From positions 1,116,001-1,180,000 of the forward strand of contig CAXXXL010000003.1 in NCBI GenBank assembly GCA_963666505.2: a DNA stretch of 64,000 nucleotides, written 5' to 3'. This DNA is from JABGQS01 sp963666505. Lineage in GTDB: Bacteria; Bacillota; Clostridia; Christensenellales; SZUA-584. The notes beneath the pieces are model-generated. The model searched no databases. It saw only the letters and a list, made by a program, of their open reading frames with translations, and was not told the DNA's origin. Shown piece by piece: positions 17,270 through 26,401 of this stretch. Within the stretch, counting starts at the first letter, position 1. Each line of letters opens with the position of its first letter. The translations under genes were made by a program, and so were the position numbers.

Positions 17270-17393
17270 ACTAATTTTCAGTGAAAAGCAAACCCGTGCG
17301 AAAGCCGGGGGCGCAAAGCGTGAAGTCTAAGGTGCAAAATAAGCACTATGATTGTTCAGCCGCCTCATCTATTTGAGTGTGGCTTTTTGTTTT
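17270..17393 (+). promoter_or_regulatory. c-di-GMP-I (GEMM-I) riboswitch, copy 1, with terminator
   Basis: Core matches the GEMM-I aptamer: GCAAACC (17288-17294), a hairpin capped by GAAA, GGCGCAAAGC, then TCTAAGG. Immediately downstream AGCCGCCTCA pairs with TGAGTGTGGCT (one bulged T) and is followed by TTTTTGTTTT, an intrinsic terminator (17358-17393). The aptamer family binds cyclic di-GMP; a cGAMP-binding variant of the same fold cannot be excluded by eye. Confidence 0.85.
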
Positions 17394-17435
17394 AGGCAAT
17401 ATAGAAGTTAGTATAAACAGGCTATAGAAAGAAAA

Positions 17436-17550
17436 CTTGGTGAAAAGCAAACCCATGCGAAAGCTGGGGACGCAAAGCATGAAGTCTAAGGCGTGTTTAT
17501 CGCTATGACGGTTCTGCCGCCTCATTACTTGAGTGCGGTTTTTGTTTTTT
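17436..17550 (+). promoter_or_regulatory. c-di-GMP-I (GEMM-I) riboswitch, copy 2, with terminator
   Basis: Second aptamer about 158 bases after the first and nearly the same in its core: GCAAACC (17446-17452), GAAA loop, GGGGACGCAAAGC, TCTAAGG. Its own terminator CCGCCTCA/TGAGTGCGG ends in TTTTTGTTTTTT (17517-17550). The start codon of the surface protein follows 37 bases later with AATGGAGGAG as ribosome binding site. Two complete switches in series give steeper or double-checked ligand control, which is known for tandem riboswitches. Confidence 0.87.
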
Positions 17551-17586
17551 AAAAACCGACAACTCACATAATGGAGGAGAGTAATC

Positions 17587-20500
17587 ATGAAATCAAGAAG
17601 AATTTTAACGGTATTGTTGGTAGCTTTGATGCTGTTAACAATGATACCATCGGCTGCATTTGCAGGTTCAGGGCCAGGGCCAGGTTCAGGTTCGGATCGA
17701 ACTTTGCATTATGATGCTAATGGCGGCACGGGCAGTACGCCTAGTGATGAGGTGCATAAAAATGGTGAAGAATTCTCTTTGGCGCCAAAGCCTGTTGATT
17801 TGCTGAAAGACAATCATGAGTTAGTCGGGTGGAATACAAATGCGGATTCTGCGCTGGGTACTCATTATGATTTTGGCGCATCTTTTGCAATGACGGGGCA
17901 TAACGCAATTCTTTATGCAGAATGGGAATTAATTGAGGTAGAGGAAAGCCTCGCTTTAGTAACTGGGTCTGTTACCGTCACCTCAGAGTTCATACAACCA
18001 CATGAGAAAATGTTGGTTAGCTATGGTGGAGGAACAGAAACCGAATTGCGCAAAGGTGAAGCTTCTATTGTTTACGATTATGAGGCAGGTAAAAAGCTCA
18101 AAATTGAGGCTGTTAATGATGATTCGGTCAAATGGCAGTTTAAAATGTGGAATACGGCTCATTTTACTCCTAATCCTACTGGAAACCCAACAGAATATGA
18201 ACCAGCAGTAGACAGCACGCATACACCGGCTGTTGTTTGGGAAAGAGCTGCAGATTCTTATGAAGTTGTCTACGAAGCACCTGATGCTACCGAAGGCACA
18301 GTACCAATTGATGGTAATCTTTACAGTGAAAATGATGGAGTAACGGTACTTGGAAACATAGGCGCGCCTCCATTGAAGAGGACTGGCTTTTTGTTTGATG
18401 GATGGAAAGACCAAGACGGTGTAACTAGAGCAGTTGGTTCAACGTTCAATATGCCGGCGAAGGACGTAACGCTGACAGCCCAATGGACACCGCTGACATT
18501 TACAATACAACATGTCGCAGCATCGGGCAGCGGCTCTGGCGGCGGGGTTGGCGGAGACCATGGAAGTGTAGAAGTAGAATATGGCACGCAGGGTTCGTTT
18601 GTATTAGCTCCATCGGAAACGCATACATTTACATACGACCCGAGTGCTGGTGACATAGACGTAGATTTTGTTGCTGATCCTGGATATGCTTATTTTAGAC
18701 ATAAGATTCTTTCGGCAGGAACTCCGGATCCTGGGCATACAACAGAAGATCCTACAACTGTTGATCCTATGGACCATTTTGGAAGCAGCGCTTTTAAGTT
18801 AATAGAGGTACATCCCCAATGGGCTCAAGGGCCAGCACAGATTACTTTCAACTTGGGCGACCATGGGTTATATGACACAACGCTTTATCCAACACTTACT
18901 GATACCAGAACGGAATCAATTGCTGTTGGAGAAGATGTAAACGAACCTCAGTTAGGCGTTGATTTCTATGATGAGATGTTTTGGAGGTTTATTGATTGGG
19001 ATACCGCCGTTGTAAATCCCGTGACCGGAAGTGCAACTTACAACGCGGTTTATGAAGAGCGACACCAGATAACATTCGATTTAGCAGCTCATGCAAACTA
19101 TATCGATTCGAGCTCGCTTCCATCAGATCCTCGGGTAACATTGGCGTATATGACAAAAGCGGATTTAGACTTCATGATGCCAAGCGATTTCCCGGTCGAG
19201 GGAGCAAATCCTGAGGACTTTGTTGTAGATCCTGGCTGGGTATTTACAGGCTGGTTACCAGATGATTTGTTAGATTTAGATCCAGTTACGGGGCCAAGAA
19301 CATATACTGCGCAGTACGAAGAAGCAGTTCCGCCTGCGACCCTGACAGTGAAAGAGGATATTGCTGGTGCTGGTGCGTCTCAATATTCTGTAAATGGCGG
19401 TACAAATAGTGGATTATCGACGCATCAATATGTTATTACAGAATCAGCACCGGGAGTTCCTTTGGCAATTGGCGATACTGTTCGCATATACATGTATGCT
19501 TTCCCGGGATTTGATTATGTCAACGAAACGGATTTTTACGTAGATGTGACGATTACGCAGGCCGACCAAGAATACACGTTAGATTATATAACGGTACCTA
19601 ATAGGACATACACCTTTGCGGCTGGCGGAACAGTAAGCTTCCCGATGTATTGTGCAAACGGACACTTATTGCATCAAAGTCTTGGTTATTACGGCGATGC
19701 GCTTGACGGCGATATTGATATAACAACAGCATCAGTCGAACCAGGCAATGTTGATCCGGCTGGCAATGTTACGATAGTAGTAAAAACAAAGGTGAACGAC
19801 GGCGATTCAAATATGAGCCCAGCGGACGTAACACTAAGAAAGCTTGCTCTCGCGGTATATGAGGGCGGCGGTTATGGAGTAGGCACATTCATTGGATTTG
19901 TTAAAATGACAGACGGTACAATTGTCAGCACTGACCCAAGAGGCGATGATGATTACTTGTTTACGCAGAGCATTGCGGACGGTTGGGTTTCTCGAAACGT
20001 GGTGTATCATTACGGAAGCCAGACCGACCCGGTAAACTTGTTCTTCGAGTTCTGGGACACGGCTTCTATGGGCCCGGTATACAACGACCCGGATGGAGCA
20101 CTTACGGTGTATGGTGGCTCGGAATTTGATATTGACGTATGGAATGTAACATTTGAAGATGGTGTTGGCGGAACTGTTGATACTACTCCGGTAGATTACT
20201 CATCGCAGTTTATCTTTGATAACCATAAGATAATCAATGTGCCGACAACAACTGCAGACACAGGACATACATTTAGCGGTTGGTTAAAAAATGGTTCAGG
20301 ACCGCTATTAACCGACGTGGATGTCAAAGACATTGCGATAACTGCAGATACTTCGTTTGTAGCGCAGTGGACAGAAGATGAGTACACTTTAACGTATGAC
20401 GACAGCGATCCAGGTGTTGCATTATCTGCCGGAACGAGCGCAACTGAACTGGTTCTTTATAATGGCAGCCCATTGGCTGTGCCAAAAGAATCGTATTCTA

Positions 20501-23500
20501 TTTATACAGCTGAGCCAAGACTAGATATAACATTGGGCTATAAGTTCCTTGGATGGCAGAAAAATGGAACGGGAGCAATGCTAACTAAAGCGCAGGTTGA
20601 AGCAGAGTTAATCACTGCAGACACAACTTTTGTGGCACGTACTGAATTTATCGGTGATTTAACACTTACTATAGAGATTATGACGAACGGTGTTCTTTCG
20701 AACGATGGAGGAGTAGTAACGTCAAGTGAAGGAACGTCGATTCCGTATCCGAAAACAACAACGATTACACAAGTACCAAATACGGGATATAAGTTCGTCA
20801 AGTATTATTTTGACGGAAGTGATGATACAAATAGCACTACGTATATTACTATGACAGAAGACAAGACGTTGACAGCATACTATGTTGGCAATGATTACAC
20901 GGTAACATATATAGATAACGAAGGCGATGGGGGATCAATGTCGCCTAGTACGCACGTTTACGGTGTAGATAAAAATCTGACAGCTAACGCATTCACGTAC
21001 ACTGGACATACATTCGCCGGTTGGGCAACGTCTGACGGCGGAACGGTAGTTTATACTAACCAGCAAAGCGTCAAGAACCTGACAAATGTAGACGGCGGCA
21101 ATGTTGATCTGTTTGCAGTATGGTCAATTAATACGTTTACGATTGATACAACGGTTATAAAAGGAACGATTAATCCAATTGACCCGACTGTAGATTACGG
21201 AGCTGACCAAACCATTACATACGCTAAACAGGGTTCGGGATATTTCCTTAAAAGCGTGACGGTTGACGGTACGCCCGTAAGCATAGTGACGTATCCGACG
21301 AGCTACACATTTACTAACGTGACGCAGGATCATACAATTGTTGTGGAATATGAGTATCGATTCAAGGTTAAACCAAACAGCAGTATTGTTAACGGCGACG
21401 TTCGAGTTACCTACAATGGAGAAGTTAGAATTGTAGCGCCAGGGGGTACTACGACCTTTGTTGCGGTAGATGGCGTGGATCTTGTTTATTTCCAAGGCGA
21501 GCCGGACACGGGATATGAGTTTCTAAAATGGAACTTAGTTGCAAATCAGATATACTTCGCAAATAATGGATTAAGATCAAGAAACATCTACGATTCGACG
21601 ACATTCACACCATATCCACACTTTACTAAGACGGAGTATACGGTAACATATGATGACAGCGCAGCAGGGGTTGCATTGACACCAGGGACAAGTGCTACAG
21701 AAGGAGTACTCTATGAAGAGTATCCAGTAGCAGTACCGGAAGAAACGTACTATAACAACTCACTGGTACCTGGCCTGAAGCTGACTCTTGGCTATAAGTT
21801 CCTCGGATGGAGCAGCGACGGTGGAACGACAATGCTTACAAAAGCACAGGTTGAGGCAACGCAGATAACCGAAGATACAACATATGTCGCAATGATGGAG
21901 TATATAGGTAATCTGACGCTTACGATTAATGTTGTAACGAACGGCAATCCTTCGGATGATGGAGGCGTAGTAACATCAAGCCGGGGTCTGTCGATACCTT
22001 ATCCGCAGACAACAAAGATAACAGAGGTTACAAACCCAGGATACCAGTTTGTGAAATACAATATTGACGGAACAGATAAGGCTTGGACTCCGATATGGAT
22101 TAATATGACCGAGGATAAGACGCTGACAGCATACTATGTCGGCAATGACTACACGGTATCCTATTTGCCGAATGGTTCAACGGATCCTCTGATGCCGGAC
22201 AGCGACCATATCTACGGTGTTGACAAGGCGTTGACAGAGAATACGTATACAAGGTATGGATACACATTTGAAGGTTGGGCATTAACTGCTGGTGGAGCAA
22301 AGGTATATGACGATAAGGAAGTAGTCAAGAACTTGACCACAGTAGACGGCGGCAATGTAGAGTTGTTCGCTGTATGGGAAAAGGTTGAGTATACGGTAAC
22401 ATATGATGACAGCGCAGCAGGTGCTGATTTGGGACCGGGAACAAGCGCAACTGAGGGAGTTTTGTATCTGGATTCTCCTATAGCGGTGCCGCTTGAGCAC
22501 TACTATCAAAGCACACCTGCTCCAAAACTGAAGCTGACACTTGGCTATAAGTTCCTTGGATGGCAGAAGAACGGAACAGGAGCTCTGCTGACAAAAGCAC
22601 AGGTTGAAGCAGAAGTGATTACGGAGAACACGACGTTCGTAGCTGTAACGGAGTATATCGGGAGATTGACTCTGACGATAAACACCATGACAAACAGTGT
22701 AGCTTCGACAGACGGCGGCGTGGTAACATCCAGTCTTGGAACATCAATACTGTATCCGCAGACGACAAAGATAACAGAGGTTACAAACCCAGGATACAAG
22801 TTTGTGAAATACAATATTGACGGAACAGATAAGGCTTGGACACCGATATGGATTAATATGACCGAGGATAAGACGCTGACAGCATACTATGTTGGCAATG
22901 ACTACACGGTATCCTATTTGCCGAATGGTTCAACGGATCCTCTGATGCCGGACAGCGACCATATCTACGGCGTTGACAAGGCCTTGACAGAGAATACGTA
23001 TACAAGGTATGGATACACATTTGAAGGATGGGCATTAACTGCTGGTGGAGCAAAGGTATATGACGATAAGGAAGTAGTCAAGAACTTGACCGCAGTAGAC
23101 GGCGGCAATGTAGAGTTGTTCGCTGTATGGGAAAAGGTTGAGTATACGGTAACATATGATGACAGCGCAGCTGGTGTTGAATTGGGACCGGGAACGAGCG
23201 CAACTGAAGGTGTTCTGTATCTGGATTCTCCTATAGCGGTGCCGCTTGAGCACTACTATCAAAGCACACCTGCTCCAAAACTGAAGCTGACACTTGGGTA
23301 CAAGTTCCTTGGATGGCAGAAGAACGGAACAGGAGCTCTGCTGACAAAAGCACAGGTTGAAGCAGAAGTGATTACGGAGAACACGACGTTCGTAGCTGTA
23401 ACGGAGTATATCGGGAGATTGACTCTGACGATAAACACCATGACAAACAGTGTAGCTTCGACAGACGGCGGCGTGGTAACATCCAGTCTTGGAACATCAA

Positions 23501-26250
23501 TACTGTATCCGCAGACGACAAAGATAACAGAGGTTACAAACCCAGGATACAAGTTTGTGAAATACAATATTGACGGAACAGATAAGGCTTGGACACCGAT
23601 ATGGATTAATATGACCGAGGATAAGACGCTGACAGCATACTATGTTGGCAATGACTACACGGTATCCTATTTGCCGAATGGTTCAACGGATCCTCTGATG
23701 CCGGACAGCGACCATATCTACGGCGTTGACAAGGCCTTGACAGAGAATACGTATACAAGGTATGGATACACATTTGAAGGATGGGCATTAACTGCTGGTG
23801 GAGCAAAGGTATATGACGATAAGGAAGTAGTCAAGAACTTGACCGCAGTAGACGGCGGCAATGTAGAGTTGTTCGCTGTATGGGAAAAGGTTGAGTATAC
23901 GGTAACATATGATGACAGCGCAGCTGGTGTTGAATTGGGACCGGGAACGAGCGCAACTGAAGGTGTTCTGTATCTGGATTCTCCTATAGCGGTGCCGCTT
24001 GAGCACTACTATCAAAGCACACCTGCTCCAAAACTGAAGCTGACACTTGGGTACAAGTTCCTTGGATGGCAGAAGAACGGAACAGGAGCTCTGCTGACAA
24101 AAGCACAGGTTGAAGCAGAAGTGATTACGGAGAACACGACGTTCGTAGCTGTAACGGAGTATATCGGGAGATTGACTCTGACGATAAACACCATGACAAA
24201 CAGTGTAGCTTCGACAGACGGCGGCGTGGTAACATCCAGTCTTGGAACATCAATACTGTATCCGCAGACGACAAAGATAACAGAGGTTACAAACCCAGGA
24301 TACAAGTTTGTGAAATACAATATTGACGGAACAGATAAGGCTTGGACACCGATATGGATTAATATGACGGAAGACAAAGTGCTTACGGCATACTACGTTG
24401 GTAATCCTTATACGGTTACTTATGACATGAACGGCGGTAGCGGAACGCAGATGCTAGACAGCGATCACGTCTATGGTGTGGATAAAGCATTATCGACAAA
24501 TACGTATACGAGAACAGGCTATACGTTCGAAGGATGGGCGTTGACAGCAGGCGGAGCAAAAGCATATGACGACTCTGAGATTGTGAAGAACCTAACCACG
24601 GTTGACGGTGGCAATGTTGTGCTCTACGCTGTATGGGAGCCGATTGTATACAACATTACATACGTGATGGACGGCGGAACAAACAATGTAGGAAACCCCG
24701 CAACGTATACCATTGAGAGTGCAGAAATCGTGCTGCTAGACCCGACAAAGGATTACTATGACTTTACCGGATGGACACCGACAGACACCATCCCAGCAGG
24801 GTCAATAGGTGACAAGACGTTCACGGCAACGTGGACACCGACAGTGTACACAATTACCTACGTGATGGACGGCGGAACTAACGACGCAGGCAACCCGGCA
24901 ACGTACACGGTAGAAAGTTCTCTGATAACGCTGGCAGACCCGACTAGGGCAAACTACGACTTCACAGGATGGGCACCTGCAGACAATATACCAGCAGGGT
25001 CGAATGGAGACAAAGTGTTCACCGCTACGTGGACACCTACGGTGTACACAATCACATACGTGATGGTCGGCGGAACGAATAACCCGGCAAACCCAGCAAC
25101 GTACACGGTAGAGAGCCCTCTGATAACGCTGCTTGCTCCTGCAAGAGCAAACTACGGTTTCACAGGATGGACACCGGCAGGCACAATACCGGCAGGTTCA
25201 ACAGGTGACTTAGTGTTCACGGCCGGATGGGCGATTGATACATTCACGGTAACGTTCATCGACTTTGACGGAACTGTGCTTGGAACAGACGTAGTAGGCT
25301 TCGGCGGTGACGCAGATGCGCCGGCAGATCCTGAACGTGAAGGTTACGAATTCACCGGCTGGGATACCGACTACACCAACGTAACGGCAGACCTGACAGT
25401 TCAGGCAGAGTATGATCCGTTGCTTTTCACGGTAACGTGGGAGAACTTCGACGGCACCGAACTTGAGGTAGACTCAGATGTACCATACGGTGCAACACCG
25501 AGCTACGACGGAGACGAGCCGGCAAGAGAGTCTTCAATTGAAAGTGACTTTACGTTTGATGGCTGGACACCGGCAATCAATCCTGTAACGGGTGACGTAA
25601 CATACACAGCGCAATATACCGAAGGCGGCAGATCATATGTCGTAAGGTGGGAGAACTTTGATGGAACGCTGCTTGAAGAGGATTCAGTAGTATACGGTGC
25701 AATGCCGACATACGACGGAGACACTCCGGAAAGACCGGATGAGGATGGAACAACATTTACATTCTTCGAATGGTCACCGGTAGTAGAGCCGATAACTGGA
25801 GACATAACCTACACGGCACAGTTCACAGAGAACATTCCGCCTGAAGAGACACCTGAAGCCGGTCCAAGCTGGCTGTGGTGGCTGCTGCTGATACCGGGAA
25901 TCGGACTGATAATCCTGCTGCTGGCATTCTGGCTGAGGGTAGTACCGATTGTCGAGAAGGTAACGAAGAACCCGGATGGAACGATAAGCATCCAGTGGGG
26001 CTACGAGAACCGCAAAGGCAGGAAGGTCGAGTTCGAAGCGGATGACTCAGTATTGAACGCACAGGCAGGCAGCATAATAAGCAGCACTCTTGTAAACCCG
26101 GCAGACAGCGATATGACAGTACCGCCAGTCAAGTTCGAGAAGGGCAGAGTAGAGAACGTATTCGTAACGGTTGCTTCTGCTGATGCTAAAGTTGAGTGGA
26201 AGATAAAGAGCCGCAAGGCAAAGGCCGAACTGAAAAAAGAAGAAGAATAA
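17587..26250 (+). CDS. Giant secreted repeat protein (InlB B-repeat/Listeria-Bacteroides repeats), putative adhesin
   Basis: 2887 residues. A Sec signal peptide (about 1-26, ending SAAFA) is followed by many beta-grasp repeats of the Listeria-Bacteroides type (YTVTYDD...GYTFEGW...LFAVW). Residues about 1600-2265 hold large units of 251 residues starting at bases 21634, 22387, 23140 and 23893, the last three almost identical; a diverged unit starts near 20380. Shorter repeats (TYVMDGGTNN...FTATW) follow. There is no LPXTG. One membrane helix lies near 2761-2783, followed by about 104 residues ending in a Lys/Glu-rich tail. Expression is under two c-di-GMP riboswitches, so attachment or biofilm is the likely role; the ligand is unknown. 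Confidence 0.88.
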   Translation: MKSRRILTVLLVALMLLTMIPSAAFAGSGPGPGSGSDRTLHYDANGGTGSTPSDEVHKNGEEFSLAPKPVDLLKDNHELVGWNTNADSALGTHYDFGASFAMTGHNAILYAEWELIEVEESLALVTGSVTVTSEFIQPHEKMLVSYGGGTETELRKGEASIVYDYEAGKKLKIEAVNDDSVKWQFKMWNTAHFTPNPTGNPTEYEPAVDSTHTPAVVWERAADSYEVVYEAPDATEGTVPIDGNLYSENDGVTVLGNIGAPPLKRTGFLFDGWKDQDGVTRAVGSTFNMPAKDVTLTAQWTPLTFTIQHVAASGSGSGGGVGGDHGSVEVEYGTQGSFVLAPSETHTFTYDPSAGDIDVDFVADPGYAYFRHKILSAGTPDPGHTTEDPTTVDPMDHFGSSAFKLIEVHPQWAQGPAQITFNLGDHGLYDTTLYPTLTDTRTESIAVGEDVNEPQLGVDFYDEMFWRFIDWDTAVVNPVTGSATYNAVYEERHQITFDLAAHANYIDSSSLPSDPRVTLAYMTKADLDFMMPSDFPVEGANPEDFVVDPGWVFTGWLPDDLLDLDPVTGPRTYTAQYEEAVPPATLTVKEDIAGAGASQYSVNGGTNSGLSTHQYVITESAPGVPLAIGDTVRIYMYAFPGFDYVNETDFYVDVTITQADQEYTLDYITVPNRTYTFAAGGTVSFPMYCANGHLLHQSLGYYGDALDGDIDITTASVEPGNVDPAGNVTIVVKTKVNDGDSNMSPADVTLRKLALAVYEGGGYGVGTFIGFVKMTDGTIVSTDPRGDDDYLFTQSIADGWVSRNVVYHYGSQTDPVNLFFEFWDTASMGPVYNDPDGALTVYGGSEFDIDVWNVTFEDGVGGTVDTTPVDYSSQFIFDNHKIINVPTTTADTGHTFSGWLKNGSGPLLTDVDVKDIAITADTSFVAQWTEDEYTLTYDDSDPGVALSAGTSATELVLYNGSPLAVPKESYSIYTAEPRLDITLGYKFLGWQKNGTGAMLTKAQVEAELITADTTFVARTEFIGDLTLTIEIMTNGVLSNDGGVVTSSEGTSIPYPKTTTITQVPNTGYKFVKYYFDGSDDTNSTTYITMTEDKTLTAYYVGNDYTVTYIDNEGDGGSMSPSTHVYGVDKNLTANAFTYTGHTFAGWATSDGGTVVYTNQQSVKNLTNVDGGNVDLFAVWSINTFTIDTTVIKGTINPIDPTVDYGADQTITYAKQGSGYFLKSVTVDGTPVSIVTYPTSYTFTNVTQDHTIVVEYEYRFKVKPNSSIVNGDVRVTYNGEVRIVAPGGTTTFVAVDGVDLVYFQGEPDTGYEFLKWNLVANQIYFANNGLRSRNIYDSTTFTPYPHFTKTEYTVTYDDSAAGVALTPGTSATEGVLYEEYPVAVPEETYYNNSLVPGLKLTLGYKFLGWSSDGGTTMLTKAQVEATQITEDTTYVAMMEYIGNLTLTINVVTNGNPSDDGGVVTSSRGLSIPYPQTTKITEVTNPGYQFVKYNIDGTDKAWTPIWINMTEDKTLTAYYVGNDYTVSYLPNGSTDPLMPDSDHIYGVDKALTENTYTRYGYTFEGWALTAGGAKVYDDKEVVKNLTTVDGGNVELFAVWEKVEYTVTYDDSAAGADLGPGTSATEGVLYLDSPIAVPLEHYYQSTPAPKLKLTLGYKFLGWQKNGTGALLTKAQVEAEVITENTTFVAVTEYIGRLTLTINTMTNSVASTDGGVVTSSLGTSILYPQTTKITEVTNPGYKFVKYNIDGTDKAWTPIWINMTEDKTLTAYYVGNDYTVSYLPNGSTDPLMPDSDHIYGVDKALTENTYTRYGYTFEGWALTAGGAKVYDDKEVVKNLTAVDGGNVELFAVWEKVEYTVTYDDSAAGVELGPGTSATEGVLYLDSPIAVPLEHYYQSTPAPKLKLTLGYKFLGWQKNGTGALLTKAQVEAEVITENTTFVAVTEYIGRLTLTINTMTNSVASTDGGVVTSSLGTSILYPQTTKITEVTNPGYKFVKYNIDGTDKAWTPIWINMTEDKTLTAYYVGNDYTVSYLPNGSTDPLMPDSDHIYGVDKALTENTYTRYGYTFEGWALTAGGAKVYDDKEVVKNLTAVDGGNVELFAVWEKVEYTVTYDDSAAGVELGPGTSATEGVLYLDSPIAVPLEHYYQSTPAPKLKLTLGYKFLGWQKNGTGALLTKAQVEAEVITENTTFVAVTEYIGRLTLTINTMTNSVASTDGGVVTSSLGTSILYPQTTKITEVTNPGYKFVKYNIDGTDKAWTPIWINMTEDKVLTAYYVGNPYTVTYDMNGGSGTQMLDSDHVYGVDKALSTNTYTRTGYTFEGWALTAGGAKAYDDSEIVKNLTTVDGGNVVLYAVWEPIVYNITYVMDGGTNNVGNPATYTIESAEIVLLDPTKDYYDFTGWTPTDTIPAGSIGDKTFTATWTPTVYTITYVMDGGTNDAGNPATYTVESSLITLADPTRANYDFTGWAPADNIPAGSNGDKVFTATWTPTVYTITYVMVGGTNNPANPATYTVESPLITLLAPARANYGFTGWTPAGTIPAGSTGDLVFTAGWAIDTFTVTFIDFDGTVLGTDVVGFGGDADAPADPEREGYEFTGWDTDYTNVTADLTVQAEYDPLLFTVTWENFDGTELEVDSDVPYGATPSYDGDEPARESSIESDFTFDGWTPAINPVTGDVTYTAQYTEGGRSYVVRWENFDGTLLEEDSVVYGAMPTYDGDTPERPDEDGTTFTFFEWSPVVEPITGDITYTAQFTENIPPEETPEAGPSWLWWLLLIPGIGLIILLLAFWLRVVPIVEKVTKNPDGTISIQWGYENRKGRKVEFEADDSVLNAQAGSIISSTLVNPADSDMTVPPVKFEKGRVENVFVTVASADAKVEWKIKSRKAKAELKKEEE
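21634..24366 (+). repeat. Tandem 753-bp coding repeats
   Basis: Units begin at 21634, 22387, 23140 and 23893, each exactly 753 bases (251 codons) apart. The units at 22387, 23140 and 23893 are nearly identical in DNA, including silent positions, up to about 24366. The unit at 21634 is more diverged. Such identity implies recent duplication or gene conversion and a tendency to change copy number without frameshift. Confidence 0.95.
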
Positions 26251-26282
26251 ACAGTAACAGCGAAATAAACGATTAGTGATTG

Positions 26283-26318
26283 CAGCGCCCGGGAGCAGTT
26301 TCCCGGGCGCTGTTGTTA
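26283..26318 (+). terminator. Terminator after the surface protein
   Basis: A perfect 12-base stem CAGCGCCCGGGA around GCAGTT, followed by TTGTT. The T tract is weak but the stem is very GC-rich. Confidence 0.8.
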
Positions 26319-26401
26319 TGTAATAAATGGTTTTATTTCCTTGACCCTGATGTTATAAAAGAATATAATACAAAAGACGATTATTAATTCGGAGGTTTGT
26401 G

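Noticed and set aside
21634..24366. Regular repeats as a possible CRISPR array
   Set aside because: The unit is 753 bases, in frame and protein-coding; there is no 25-40 bp repeat with unique spacers anywhere in the window.
22100..24377. Repeated antisense open frames inside the giant surface protein gene
   Set aside because: They recur every 753 bases only because the coding repeat does. No start signals or family motifs.
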